Part shown: positions 18,278 through 24,649 of the stretch, in pieces
How the letters are laid out: each line of letters begins with the position of its first letter
How positions within the stretch are numbered: position 1 is the first letter of the stretch
IMG/VR virus record: IMGVR_UViG_3300033149_006574
Coordinates: 1-64,000 of that record
DNA length: 64,000 bases
Reading direction: 5' to 3' (one strand)
Source of the DNA: a virus
Made by a program: the position numbers and the translations under genes
Notes under the pieces: generated by a model
The model's database searches: none
What the model saw: only the letters and a program-made list of their open reading frames with translations
What the model was told of the DNA's origin: nothing

Positions 18278-18332
18278 TGCGGAGTGTGTGGCAGTTTGTT
18301 AGATTGCTTTCACACTCCGCAGTATTTTTTTT
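18278..18332 (+). terminator. Rho-independent terminator
   Basis: Arms TGCGGAGTGTG (18278-18288) and CACACTCCGCA (18311-18321) give an 11-bp perfect stem, followed by GTA and eight T residues (18325-18332). It ends the first short early unit. Confidence 0.85.
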
Positions 18333-18426
18333 GTTCAAAAATTTTTTTTGGTCTCATAAAATTATATTTATAAATTGAATAGAATCATATTCGCAAATTA
18401 AAAATATTTCCGGGAGGAATTATCCG

Positions 18427-18591
18427 ATAGAATATCCTGATGAATATCAGGAAAATAGGGTTAAACTGTGCGATATTTGCGCAAGGCGTAAATACTGCAC
18501 ACGAAGGCATAATGTATACAACATTTATCAGTGTAAAGCGTGGTCTCCAAGAATTACAATAACAAGAGCAATTGCAGCGGGGGAAAAATAA
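18427..18591 (+). CDS. Small Cys-rich protein without a standard start codon
   Basis: An open frame coding about 54 residues with CDICARRKYC and a later QCKAW, spaced as a zinc site and resembling the Cys protein at 17780-17983. No ATG, GTG or TTG lies in the frame upstream of the Cys motif. GGGAGG (18412-18417) is well placed for the ATA at 18427. Either it uses ATA, or the start has been lost. It ends two bases before the metallopeptidase ATG. Confidence 0.4.
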   Translation: MEYPDEYQENRVKLCDICARRKYCTRRHNVYNIYQCKAWSPRITITRAIAAGEK

Positions 18592-18592
18592 A

Positions 18593-19045
18593 ATGATTTC
18601 AGGAATTAAGAAAATAAATATATATGGTGACGGAATATTAAAGATAGATAATAGAACCTCTGATAATAATATCAGGCAGTTATTAGAAAACATTTATCAG
18701 AGGATTATCTCCGTTGTGCCAATGACAGCACAGCGGAAAGAAGATTTAGACAATTTATTAATTATATTGAAAGATGGGCATTGTTCCAAAAGATTCTATG
18801 GTCAATGCTTCTATAGCGAGAAGAAAATTACATTATATTATAATGATTCTGCACAAATACAGAGAACATTTGCGCATGAATTATGTCACTATTTGTTCCA
18901 AGATGCAAGAAGAAGAACGGGCCTGAATTTTTCTATATATTCTAACAGTCGCAAAGTTAGAGAATATCTAGCAAACACGTTCGCCAAATATATAATAGAA
19001 AATGCACAGGACAAATTGAAAGCATTTTGTGCATTATACAAATAA
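18593..19045 (+). CDS. HExxH metallopeptidase-like protein (ImmA/IrrE-like)
   Basis: A 150-residue protein with H95-E-L-C-H99 (FAHELCHYLF), the zinc-binding HExxH helix, followed by Arg-rich and a hydrophobic AREYLANTFAKY-like helix. The size and the helix-HExxH-helix pattern recall ImmA/IrrE-type peptidases, which cleave repressors or sense stress. The start chosen is the ATG at 18593 after GCGGGGGA; a TTG seven codons upstream is possible. The substrate is unknown. Confidence 0.65.
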   Translation: MISGIKKINIYGDGILKIDNRTSDNNIRQLLENIYQRIISVVPMTAQRKEDLDNLLIILKDGHCSKRFYGQCFYSEKKITLYYNDSAQIQRTFAHELCHYLFQDARRRTGLNFSIYSNSRKVREYLANTFAKYIIENAQDKLKAFCALYK

Positions 19046-19148
19046 TAAAAAAACAATATAAAAAAAGGGAAAATTTTTTCGGGCATTTTTGGCTGAAAAG
19101 TTATCAGCATTTTTGAAGGATTCCGGGGGGGAAGGAGGTGATAAAATA

Positions 19149-19346
19149 ATGTTGGTAGCGCATTATCGGACAAAAAAGGATTTAAAAAATAGCATCGGGA
19201 AAGAATTAAGATTCAGCGAAACATCAATGTTTGGACCAGAATATGGTCCAAATAAAACACTAACAGTTGTTGGACCGGATGCATATCAGCGTAAATGGTT
19301 TGCAATGGTCCAGATGAAGGATGGAATAATAAAATCTGTAAAATAA
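19149..19346 (+). CDS. Small hypothetical protein
   Basis: A 66-residue protein starting at the ATG at 19149, chosen because GGAGGTGAT lies just upstream; the longer frame from 19089 has no ribosome site. The C-terminal part (TLTVVGPDAYQRKWFAMVQM) is beta-like. No family recognised. Confidence 0.6.
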   Translation: MLVAHYRTKKDLKNSIGKELRFSETSMFGPEYGPNKTLTVVGPDAYQRKWFAMVQMKDGIIKSVK

Positions 19347-19379
19347 ATTTTTGAGCTGGCGGGCAGGCGGGCGAAGCCG

Positions 19380-19547
19380 GTTCTTCCGCACCGGAACAGT
19401 TTCCGGAATAATCTCGAGATGGCACGGGATTAGCGGATAGCATTCAGGTGATCAAGCCATCTAAGCCGGATGCGACAAGAATGAGGCACTGGATGTAAAA
19501 TTTCATCCACTGTACCAGAGCGGGTTCGAATCCCGTCGTCAGCATCC
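19380..19547 (+). ncRNA. GC-rich structured element with tRNA-like T-arm
   Basis: A GC-rich patch in AT-rich DNA with several stems: CCGGAA/TTCCGG (19391-19406), AGATGGC/GCCATCT (19417-19423 with 19456-19462), GGATGC (19468-19473) with GCATCC (19542-19547), GGATG/CATCC around 19490-19508, and a T-arm GCGGG-TTCGAAT-CCCGT. The last 80 bases (19468-19547) have the outline of a tRNA, but the acceptor has a bulge, the anticodon loop is eight bases and the D-arm is poor. It is either a decayed tRNA or another structured RNA. Confidence 0.4.
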
Positions 19548-19564
19548 TTTTTGGGGAGAAAAAA

Positions 19565-19711
19565 ATGAAAAAGCCAAATAGATTACCGGTAGTGAATATC
19601 AAATTTTTTCTGGACAAAAGGTTAAAAGAACTGAGAATGGTTAATAATCCGCATATACGAATTCATTTAGATGAACAGGAAGGAGAGGAAAAATGTTATT
19701 TACAATCTTAG
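19565..19711 (+). CDS. Small hypothetical protein
   Basis: A 48-residue basic protein after TTGGGGAG. Its end overlaps the start of the following membrane peptide by 19 bases. No family recognised. Confidence 0.5.
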   Translation: MKKPNRLPVVNIKFFLDKRLKELRMVNNPHIRIHLDEQEGEEKCYLQS

Positions 19712-19773
19712 AAAAACTGGCGATAATTTTTGGGCTAATATTCATTGCCTGGGTCACAAAATTTTTGAGATAA
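19693..19773 (+). CDS. 26-residue single-span membrane peptide
   Basis: Almost the whole peptide (residues 3-23, FTILEKLAIIFGLIFIAWVT) is one hydrophobic span ending in a basic KFLR. AGGAGAGG precedes the ATG at 19693. Several such peptides occur in this early region. Confidence 0.5.
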   Translation: MLFTILEKLAIIFGLIFIAWVTKFLR

Positions 19774-19783
19774 GGAAAATTAT

Positions 19784-19933
19784 ATGATTTGGATATTATT
19801 TGTTGCAGTGATTGTTATAGGCATTGGGTTAACAATTGAAGATATTTACAGAATAAGGAAGAAAATAAAGAAAAAGAACAATGACAAAAAAAAGAATTTA
19901 GAATGTAGAAAATATCCGGATTCACAAAACTGA
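19784..19933 (+). CDS. Small single-span membrane protein
   Basis: A 49-residue protein with an N-terminal span (MIWILFVAVIVIGIGLTI) followed by a highly basic cytoplasmic tail. AAGGAAAA precedes the ATG. Function unknown. Confidence 0.5.
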   Translation: MIWILFVAVIVIGIGLTIEDIYRIRKKIKKKNNDKKKNLECRKYPDSQN

Positions 19934-19961
19934 GCAAATATCTATAAAAAAGGAGGGTAAG

Positions 19962-20426
19962 ATGCCAAACCATTGTGAGAATGTGCTATTTGTCTCGTGC
20001 AAAGAAAAAGACAAGGATGAACTTCTTAGGTTCAGGGAATTTGCGAAAGGTGAATGTCCCTGGAAAGAAAAAGATGAAGAACCGATTAAAGAAGAATTTT
20101 GTTGTAACAAATTTGTTCCAGTTCCAAAGAAAGTAATTAGACAGGGTTTTGATAAAGCCGGTTATGATTGGTGTGTTGCAAATTGGGGTACAAAATGGGG
20201 AGCATATGATATACAAGTATTCGTTTCCCCATTTATTTTAAAATATATGTTTTCTACCGCCTGGGGTCCATTCTCAGAAGACTTTATGATTAAAATGAGC
20301 AAAAAATTTCCCGCATTGGAATTTGTGCTTATGTATAGAGAACCTGGAGTAGGTTTTAGTGGATCAATGTTCGTAAAGACCGGAGAAATGATTGATAGCC
20401 ATTTTCGTGATTGGGTGAACAGTTGA
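19962..20426 (+). CDS. Api92/YubB-type ferredoxin-fold protein
   Basis: A 154-residue protein beginning MPNHCENVLFVS and containing ANWGTKWGAYD and TAWGPFSEDF. These are the hallmark segments of the Api92/YubB family found on phages and plasmids (ferredoxin-like fold, function unknown). AGGAGGGTAAG precedes the ATG. The family is often encoded among early hypothetical genes, as here. Confidence 0.8.
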   Translation: MPNHCENVLFVSCKEKDKDELLRFREFAKGECPWKEKDEEPIKEEFCCNKFVPVPKKVIRQGFDKAGYDWCVANWGTKWGAYDIQVFVSPFILKYMFSTAWGPFSEDFMIKMSKKFPALEFVLMYREPGVGFSGSMFVKTGEMIDSHFRDWVNS

Positions 20427-20466
20427 AAAAAAGGAAACAGTTGAAGAAAAGGAGGTGATCAAAAAA

Positions 20467-20694
20467 ATGGAATCTATGCTAAAGGATCAAAAGAAATCTA
20501 TATTAAAAAGTACTTTTATTAACATTCTTATGAAAGCATCTTTTGTATTGAAAACACCATTAGAGCTTTTACAACTAGAAGTAAAATACGATTACGACAC
20601 TGATAAAATGGAATATACATTTTATGATAATACGACCAATCAGATGCTCTTGCACATTCACGGGTTAGAAGAATTAGAAAAAGCGGAGGCGTAA
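20467..20694 (+). CDS. Hypothetical protein
   Basis: A 75-residue protein; the ATG at 20467 is used because AGGAGGTGATC lies just upstream. It has a helical N-terminal half and a beta-like second half (VKYDYDTDKMEYTFYDN). No family recognised. Confidence 0.6.
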   Translation: MESMLKDQKKSILKSTFINILMKASFVLKTPLELLQLEVKYDYDTDKMEYTFYDNTTNQMLLHIHGLEELEKAEA

Positions 20695-20695
20695 A

Positions 20696-20860
20696 ATGAA
20701 ATCCGAAAAGATTGAAGTTTCCACCGCCGGAATGTTGAAATTAGCAATGTATAACGAAAAAGAATTTGATAGATTCAACTCTCTCATAGACCAGGGAAAA
20801 ATTACCGAAGCAGTAAATCTGATAAATTCCCTTTATCCTGAGCCTGATCCTATAAAATAA
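20696..20860 (+). CDS. Small hypothetical protein
   Basis: A 54-residue helical protein (starting MKSEKIEVSTAGMLK), one base after the previous stop with AGCGGAGG upstream. No family recognised. Confidence 0.55.
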   Translation: MKSEKIEVSTAGMLKLAMYNEKEFDRFNSLIDQGKITEAVNLINSLYPEPDPIK

Positions 20861-20862
20861 CT

Positions 20863-21048
20863 ATGAAAAAAATACAGAATAAAAATAATTGGCATTTCGT
20901 GAGAATTCCAGGAGGTTATCAGCCATTTCGTGCAAAACGGGTCCTTTTTTGGATTTTCCTATCAAATGGTGAGAATAAAATAATATTTGCTCCATTTAAA
21001 AAATCTTTTCGGAAAGTGGGAGAACATAGTGAAGTAATTTACATTTGA
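20863..21048 (+). CDS. Small basic hypothetical protein
   Basis: A 61-residue basic protein, two bases after the previous stop. No clear Shine-Dalgarno, so translation would rely on coupling. No family recognised. Confidence 0.4.
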   Translation: MKKIQNKNNWHFVRIPGGYQPFRAKRVLFWIFLSNGENKIIFAPFKKSFRKVGEHSEVIYI

Positions 21049-21082
21049 GAAAAAGGGACTGAAATAGAATAGGAGGCTGAAA

Positions 21083-21407
21083 ATGAGCTATGATATTTAT
21101 TTGAAAGATAAAGATGGAAATAATTTTGCCTTAGAAGTTCCCTTGGAAGAGGGCGGAATTCAGCTAGTGGGTGGAAACATTGATACCTGGCTCACAATAT
21201 CTGGATAAAAAGAAGGGAATCCGGTGGTTATATGGGAGAAAGGCAAAAGATTGTATTAAAAGATTGGAAAAAGCAATTGAACCGTTTAAAGATGCTCCGA
21301 CTTATAAGGACTATTGGGCGCCAACCCCTGGAAATTGCGTTAAACCTTTAAAAATTTTCTTAGAATGGTGTAAAAAATATCCCGAAGGGGTTTTTACAGG
21401 AGATTGA
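21083..21407 (+). pseudogene. Frameshifted conserved phage protein (MSYDIYL family)
   Basis: The first frame starts at ATG 21083 after AGGAGG and reads MSYDIYLKDKDG to a stop at 21206. The second frame (+1) reads IRWLYGRKAKDCIKRLEKAI, then YWAPTPGNCVKPL and EGVFTGD to 21407. From memory of a widespread phage family, the beginning MSYDIYL and the ending GI-R-LYG, YW-PT-GN and P-G-F-GD belong to one protein. A one- or two-base indel near 21170-21205 would explain the split. It could be real decay, a sequencing error or, less likely, programmed shifting. Confidence 0.6.
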
Positions 21408-21482
21408 GAAAAAAAGGAATCCTTAGATTAACATTTCGCTTATCAAAAAATTTTCTGGATTTCTAAGAAAAAGGAGAGCAAA

Positions 21483-21773
21483 ATGAAAAGAACAATCAGA
21501 GAATGGATGAAAAGAAAGCCATCGCAAAAGGAAATTAAAAAAAATGAAAGATTCATTGAGGATATCAGGAACACTGTTCAGGCTTTTCTGCCTGAAAGTG
21601 AACAATGGAAGATGTCGGCCTTCAAAAATCAGGCTGGATTCCTTGACTACGAAGGGAATCCAGAACTTGATTGGGAAAATTGCACTCTCAACAATTGGCA
21701 ATTGCTTTGGGCTGCTGGTATAGAGGATGATGACAATTATATCTTGAGCGAAAATGAAGGATATCTAATTTGA
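21483..21773 (+). CDS. Hypothetical protein
   Basis: A 96-residue protein with a basic N-terminus and acidic C-terminus. AAGGAGAG precedes the ATG. The end overlaps the Shine-Dalgarno region of the next gene. No family recognised. Confidence 0.6.
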   Translation: MKRTIREWMKRKPSQKEIKKNERFIEDIRNTVQAFLPESEQWKMSAFKNQAGFLDYEGNPELDWENCTLNNWQLLWAAGIEDDDNYILSENEGYLI

Positions 21774-21790
21774 GAAAAAGGAGGAGAAAA

Positions 21791-22138
21791 ATGACAAAAA
21801 CGTGTGAAGAAAGAATCGATGAAGAGTTAGAATCTAGGCTTAAGGATTTTAAATTAGCATTGGACGGGAAATATGGGGAGGCGCTTGGTGATAAAGATAT
21901 GGAGATTGAAGATTTTCTTGATTTTATCAATAATTATGCACTTGCCTATGACGATGATGCTCATTATCGGGCAAAGAGACTGGAACTGTCCTGGGGCGGA
22001 CCACAGGATTATTTCTTATTCTTTGAAGATGGGATAATCGAATATCATTTCTTGCACTGGTTCGATGGAGCAAAAAGAACGCTAGAAGGAGAGAATTATA
22101 AAATTATGGCGGAAGTCAGGGACCGCCTTTCGTTTTAA
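21791..22138 (+). CDS. Conserved hypothetical protein of phages and plasmids
   Basis: A 115-residue acidic protein. The segment ELSWGGPQDYFLFFEDG and then YHFLHWFDGAKRTLEGE matches a recurrent accessory-gene family known only as hypothetical. The ATG at 21791 follows GGAGGAGAAAA; a TTG seven codons upstream is unlikely. Confidence 0.65.
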   Translation: MTKTCEERIDEELESRLKDFKLALDGKYGEALGDKDMEIEDFLDFINNYALAYDDDAHYRAKRLELSWGGPQDYFLFFEDGIIEYHFLHWFDGAKRTLEGENYKIMAEVRDRLSF

Positions 22139-22141
22139 ATT

Positions 22142-22234
22142 ATGGCTGGTTGTGGCAAAGACCAAATGTATGTGCCAATTAGAACGAATGGCAGATGCGA
22201 TGCCAATAATCCTGCTGGCGAAAGCGCCGAGTAG
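22142..22234 (+). CDS. Possible 30-residue peptide
   Basis: An ATG three bases after the previous stop opens a 30-residue frame with two Cys. The stretch AATCCTGC-GGC occurs in it and again 70 bases later in another frame, suggesting a small duplication. It may be non-coding. Confidence 0.25.
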   Translation: MAGCGKDQMYVPIRTNGRCDANNPAGESAE

Positions 22235-22314
22235 GTGAGGATGTAGCAATTCGTTTAGTGGGTGAAAATCCTGCCGGCCAGCCCACAAAATTTTAAAAAA
22301 AGGAGGTTAAAGGG

Positions 22315-22854
22315 ATGAATAATTATCTGAAAATTAATATGAAATCTAAGATTTTGCCGGAATATGCGGAAAAACTTGAGGATGAATTATTAAAGTTCTT
22401 CACTGAGAAGGATATAATAGTTGATATATTTGATAGTGTAACCGGTAATAATACACAAAATTACAACAAAGCCAGAAATAAAAGAGCGCAATTTACAACG
22501 GGGTATATTGAAAAATGGCTTGGAACAAGATTTACAAGCTCCTATTATTCAACGAAACAGTGGGAATCTTTCCTCAAAGATTTTAAACATGCCATAAAAA
22601 ATTCCCTTCCCGAAGGTTCCCGCCTGGTTAACTGGTTAAAAGGACATTTTGAGGTATCTGGTTTCATTGTCCGGAATAATAAATATGTCTATTTTTCAAT
22701 ATCAGATGTAAGATACTGGCAAGATGAATGGTATCATAAAATTTTAATCCGCACTGCAAGCGGACCAGAAGATTATATGGGTGGTTCAAATAATTATACC
22801 GACCTTCCGCATTTTAAAGGGAATGTGGAAAAATTATTAGAGAGGGGTGAATAA
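22315..22854 (+). CDS. Hypothetical protein
   Basis: A 179-residue mixed helix/strand protein with strong AAGGAGGTTAAAGGG before the ATG. It contains EKWLGTRFTSSYYSTKQW and FEVSGFIVRNNKYVYFSISDVR. No family recognised. Confidence 0.65.
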   Translation: MNNYLKINMKSKILPEYAEKLEDELLKFFTEKDIIVDIFDSVTGNNTQNYNKARNKRAQFTTGYIEKWLGTRFTSSYYSTKQWESFLKDFKHAIKNSLPEGSRLVNWLKGHFEVSGFIVRNNKYVYFSISDVRYWQDEWYHKILIRTASGPEDYMGGSNNYTDLPHFKGNVEKLLERGE

Positions 22855-22857
22855 AAA

Positions 22858-23025
22858 ATGAGAGAATGTAATTACATTATAGGTTTTGAAAACGATGGGA
22901 GAGCCATTTATGGTAATGATGGGTTTAATTGGATATGTTCATTTACTCTTGCTCAGGCAAAACAAAAAATAAAAGAGATTCCCCGTAAAGATGTGAAAAT
23001 TTATAAACTTGTAGAGGTAAAATAA
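22858..23025 (+). CDS. Small protein, paralogue of 46915-47094
   Basis: A 55-residue protein. Its ending TLAQAKQKIKEI then KIYKLVEVK closely matches TLSQAKQKLKIF then KIYKLVEVK of the protein encoded at 46915-47094. Both begin with a Tyr-Ile/Leu-Ile-Gly strand. GAGAGGGGTGA precedes the ATG. Function unknown. Confidence 0.6.
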   Translation: MRECNYIIGFENDGRAIYGNDGFNWICSFTLAQAKQKIKEIPRKDVKIYKLVEVK

Positions 23026-23056
23026 TTTAGATTTGATGACAATAAAGGGAGGAATA

Positions 23057-23155
23057 ATGAAGAGAATGACAAAGATATGGTTTAAAATTATAAATGTCCT
23101 TATTTATATTTTAGTTTTTGCGGGAGTACTTTTAATATTTTTACTAGCATTTTGA
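23057..23155 (+). CDS. 32-residue membrane peptide
   Basis: One hydrophobic span (INVLIYILVFAGVLLIFLL) after a short basic start. GGGAGG precedes the ATG. Confidence 0.5.
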   Translation: MKRMTKIWFKIINVLIYILVFAGVLLIFLLAF

Positions 23156-23177
23156 ACTCTGAGGAGGATTTAAAAAA

Positions 23178-23504
23178 ATGACCAAACAAGAAGCAATTGA
23201 CAGGAGCATCGCCCACTGGGAAAGAATGATAAGATGGGTAGAAAAACAACCGAAAAAAGAAGAAGTAGATATTTATTCGATGGTAGATGAAATTGATGAA
23301 GGCACAGGATCAATGGACTGCCCGCTTTGTAAAAAATATCAATGTAAATGTGATAAATGTCCGCTTGGGAAAGAATTTGGTTATTGCATTGACCAAGAAT
23401 CAGTTAATGCTTATTATGAAACATATCTCTCAGAAACTTGGGATGAATGGCTTAGAAATGCAAGAATTTTATTAAAGCAATTAAAATCGTTACGGGAGGA
23501 ATAA
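23178..23504 (+). CDS. Cys-rich zinc-binding protein
   Basis: A 108-residue protein. Helical ends flank a cluster CPLCKKYQCKCDKCPLG then C, from residue ~48 to ~70, spaced as one or two zinc sites. This type is common among phage early genes with unknown role. GAGGAGG precedes the ATG. Confidence 0.65.
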   Translation: MTKQEAIDRSIAHWERMIRWVEKQPKKEEVDIYSMVDEIDEGTGSMDCPLCKKYQCKCDKCPLGKEFGYCIDQESVNAYYETYLSETWDEWLRNARILLKQLKSLREE

Positions 23505-23507
23505 AAA

Positions 23508-23669
23508 ATGTTTACCCTGACAAAAGAACAATGTTTATCAAGATTTAGAGTTATTTGGCAGAATTATTCGCAAGAAGAACAGAAAAAAATATTGATTGAA
23601 GATTTAATTGAGCTAGCTTATAAATCAGGATACCATGACGGATGGTATGACGCCTCTAAAAATAAATGA
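23508..23669 (+). CDS. Small hypothetical protein
   Basis: A 53-residue helical protein ending in SGYHDGWYDASKNK. ACGGGAGGAAT precedes the ATG, and the stop overlaps the next ATG (ATGA), indicating coupling. Confidence 0.55.
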   Translation: MFTLTKEQCLSRFRVIWQNYSQEEQKKILIEDLIELAYKSGYHDGWYDASKNK

Positions 23670-23923
23670 AAGCATATTTAACCTCAATAACAAATGGAAC
23701 AATTTTAATAGGGAACACGCTTTATTGTCTGCCCCTTCGCACTCAATGTCCAGGAAAAAGAGAAGGGCTAAGAAGATATCCCTGGGTAGCGGTAAAGGAG
23801 AACAGTTGGGCATCCGCCTGGAAGGCAAAAGAAAAATTGATAGAAAAATATAAGTGCATATTGGGAAGAAAATTTAAATTATCAGATTTATGGAAGGAGG
23901 TGAAGGAAAATGAAGGTCATTAA
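23666..23923 (+). CDS. Hypothetical basic protein
   Basis: An 85-residue basic protein coupled by ATGA to the previous gene. It has a PWVAVKENSWASAWKAKEKLIEKY helix. No family recognised. The other long frame here (from 23635) lacks a ribosome site. Confidence 0.45.
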   Translation: MKAYLTSITNGTILIGNTLYCLPLRTQCPGKREGLRRYPWVAVKENSWASAWKAKEKLIEKYKCILGRKFKLSDLWKEVKENEGH

Positions 23924-24152
23924 GTTTTGCGCCATTGGTTCTAATTGGTCTTTAGGCCAACAACTAGGACTTGGTCGGCAAGAGAGATGTTGGGCAGTGG
24001 AAATTGAATCCCCCTCACCGGGAGCATTAGAAATAACGGAAAAGAAGCCTGGGGTCTATGGGCTTATCAGAAAATATTATCGGCGTTTTGATTCTTATCA
24101 AGATGCTGAAAAGTTCTGCAAGGAGGAGAATAAAAAAGATGAACAAAAATGA
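23910..24152 (+). CDS. Hypothetical protein
   Basis: An 80-residue protein with GGAGGTGAAGGAA before the ATG, overlapping the previous gene by 14 bases. Its sequence holds a GLGRQERCWAVEIESPSPG strand pair. No family recognised. Confidence 0.55.
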   Translation: MKVIKFCAIGSNWSLGQQLGLGRQERCWAVEIESPSPGALEITEKKPGVYGLIRKYYRRFDSYQDAEKFCKEENKKDEQK

Positions 24153-24558
24153 GGACTTAGTTAGAGAATTTCAAGAAATGGCGGAAGGAATAAAGCACCA
24201 GAATAGAGACATAGAACACGCCATTAAATATGGCATTGCACTCTGCATTGATAAGGTGCAAAATAAAAATGGAAAGGGGGTGAATAAGATGAACGAAGGA
24301 ATCAGGTATATCCCGGGAACAGAAGAGGGACATCACTATCTGGTAGTCTTCGACAATGGTTCTTATACCATAGGGATAAGAGCATTGGGAGGCCCGGATT
24401 ACAGAGTAAGAATTATTGCGAATGAGGATGGCGAAGGGAATGTTGCAGACCTCTCCTGCATCGGCGATTTCACTCTTAAGGGGGATCATATTTCAGCTGT
24501 GTGTAGTGATGTAGTTCGAGGGATTGAAACTGCAGCGGAGATCATTGGTGCAAAATAA
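24139..24558 (+). CDS. Hypothetical protein
   Basis: A 139-residue protein. The ATG at 24139 follows AAGGAGGAG. A second good start (ATG at 24289 with AAAGGGGGTGA) would give only the beta-rich C-terminal part (YLVVFDNGSYTIGIRALGG), so two products are possible. No family recognised. Confidence 0.55.
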   Translation: MNKNEDLVREFQEMAEGIKHQNRDIEHAIKYGIALCIDKVQNKNGKGVNKMNEGIRYIPGTEEGHHYLVVFDNGSYTIGIRALGGPDYRVRIIANEDGEGNVADLSCIGDFTLKGDHISAVCSDVVRGIETAAEIIGAK

Positions 24559-24593
24559 ACATCAGAGATGATAACAATCAGATGGGAAAAAAT

Positions 24594-24634
24594 CCGGAGG
24601 CAGTGGGATTTAAAAAAGTCCTCTCTGCCTCCGG
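24594..24634 (+). promoter_or_regulatory. 10-bp hairpin just before the 453-residue gene
   Basis: CCGGAGGCAG (24594-24603) pairs perfectly with CTGCCTCCGG (24625-24634), loop 21 bases. A ribosome site TGGAGG follows at 24635-24640, and the ATG is at 24650. No T-run follows. The left arm itself contains GGAGG, so it may act in translation control or as a processing site. Confidence 0.5.
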
Positions 24635-24649
24635 TGGAGGTTTTAGAAA

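Noticed and set aside
19468-19547. A normal tRNA gene
   Set aside because: Only the T-arm is convincing; the acceptor has a bulge, the anticodon loop is eight bases and the D-arm is poor, so it is listed only as a tRNA-like structured element.
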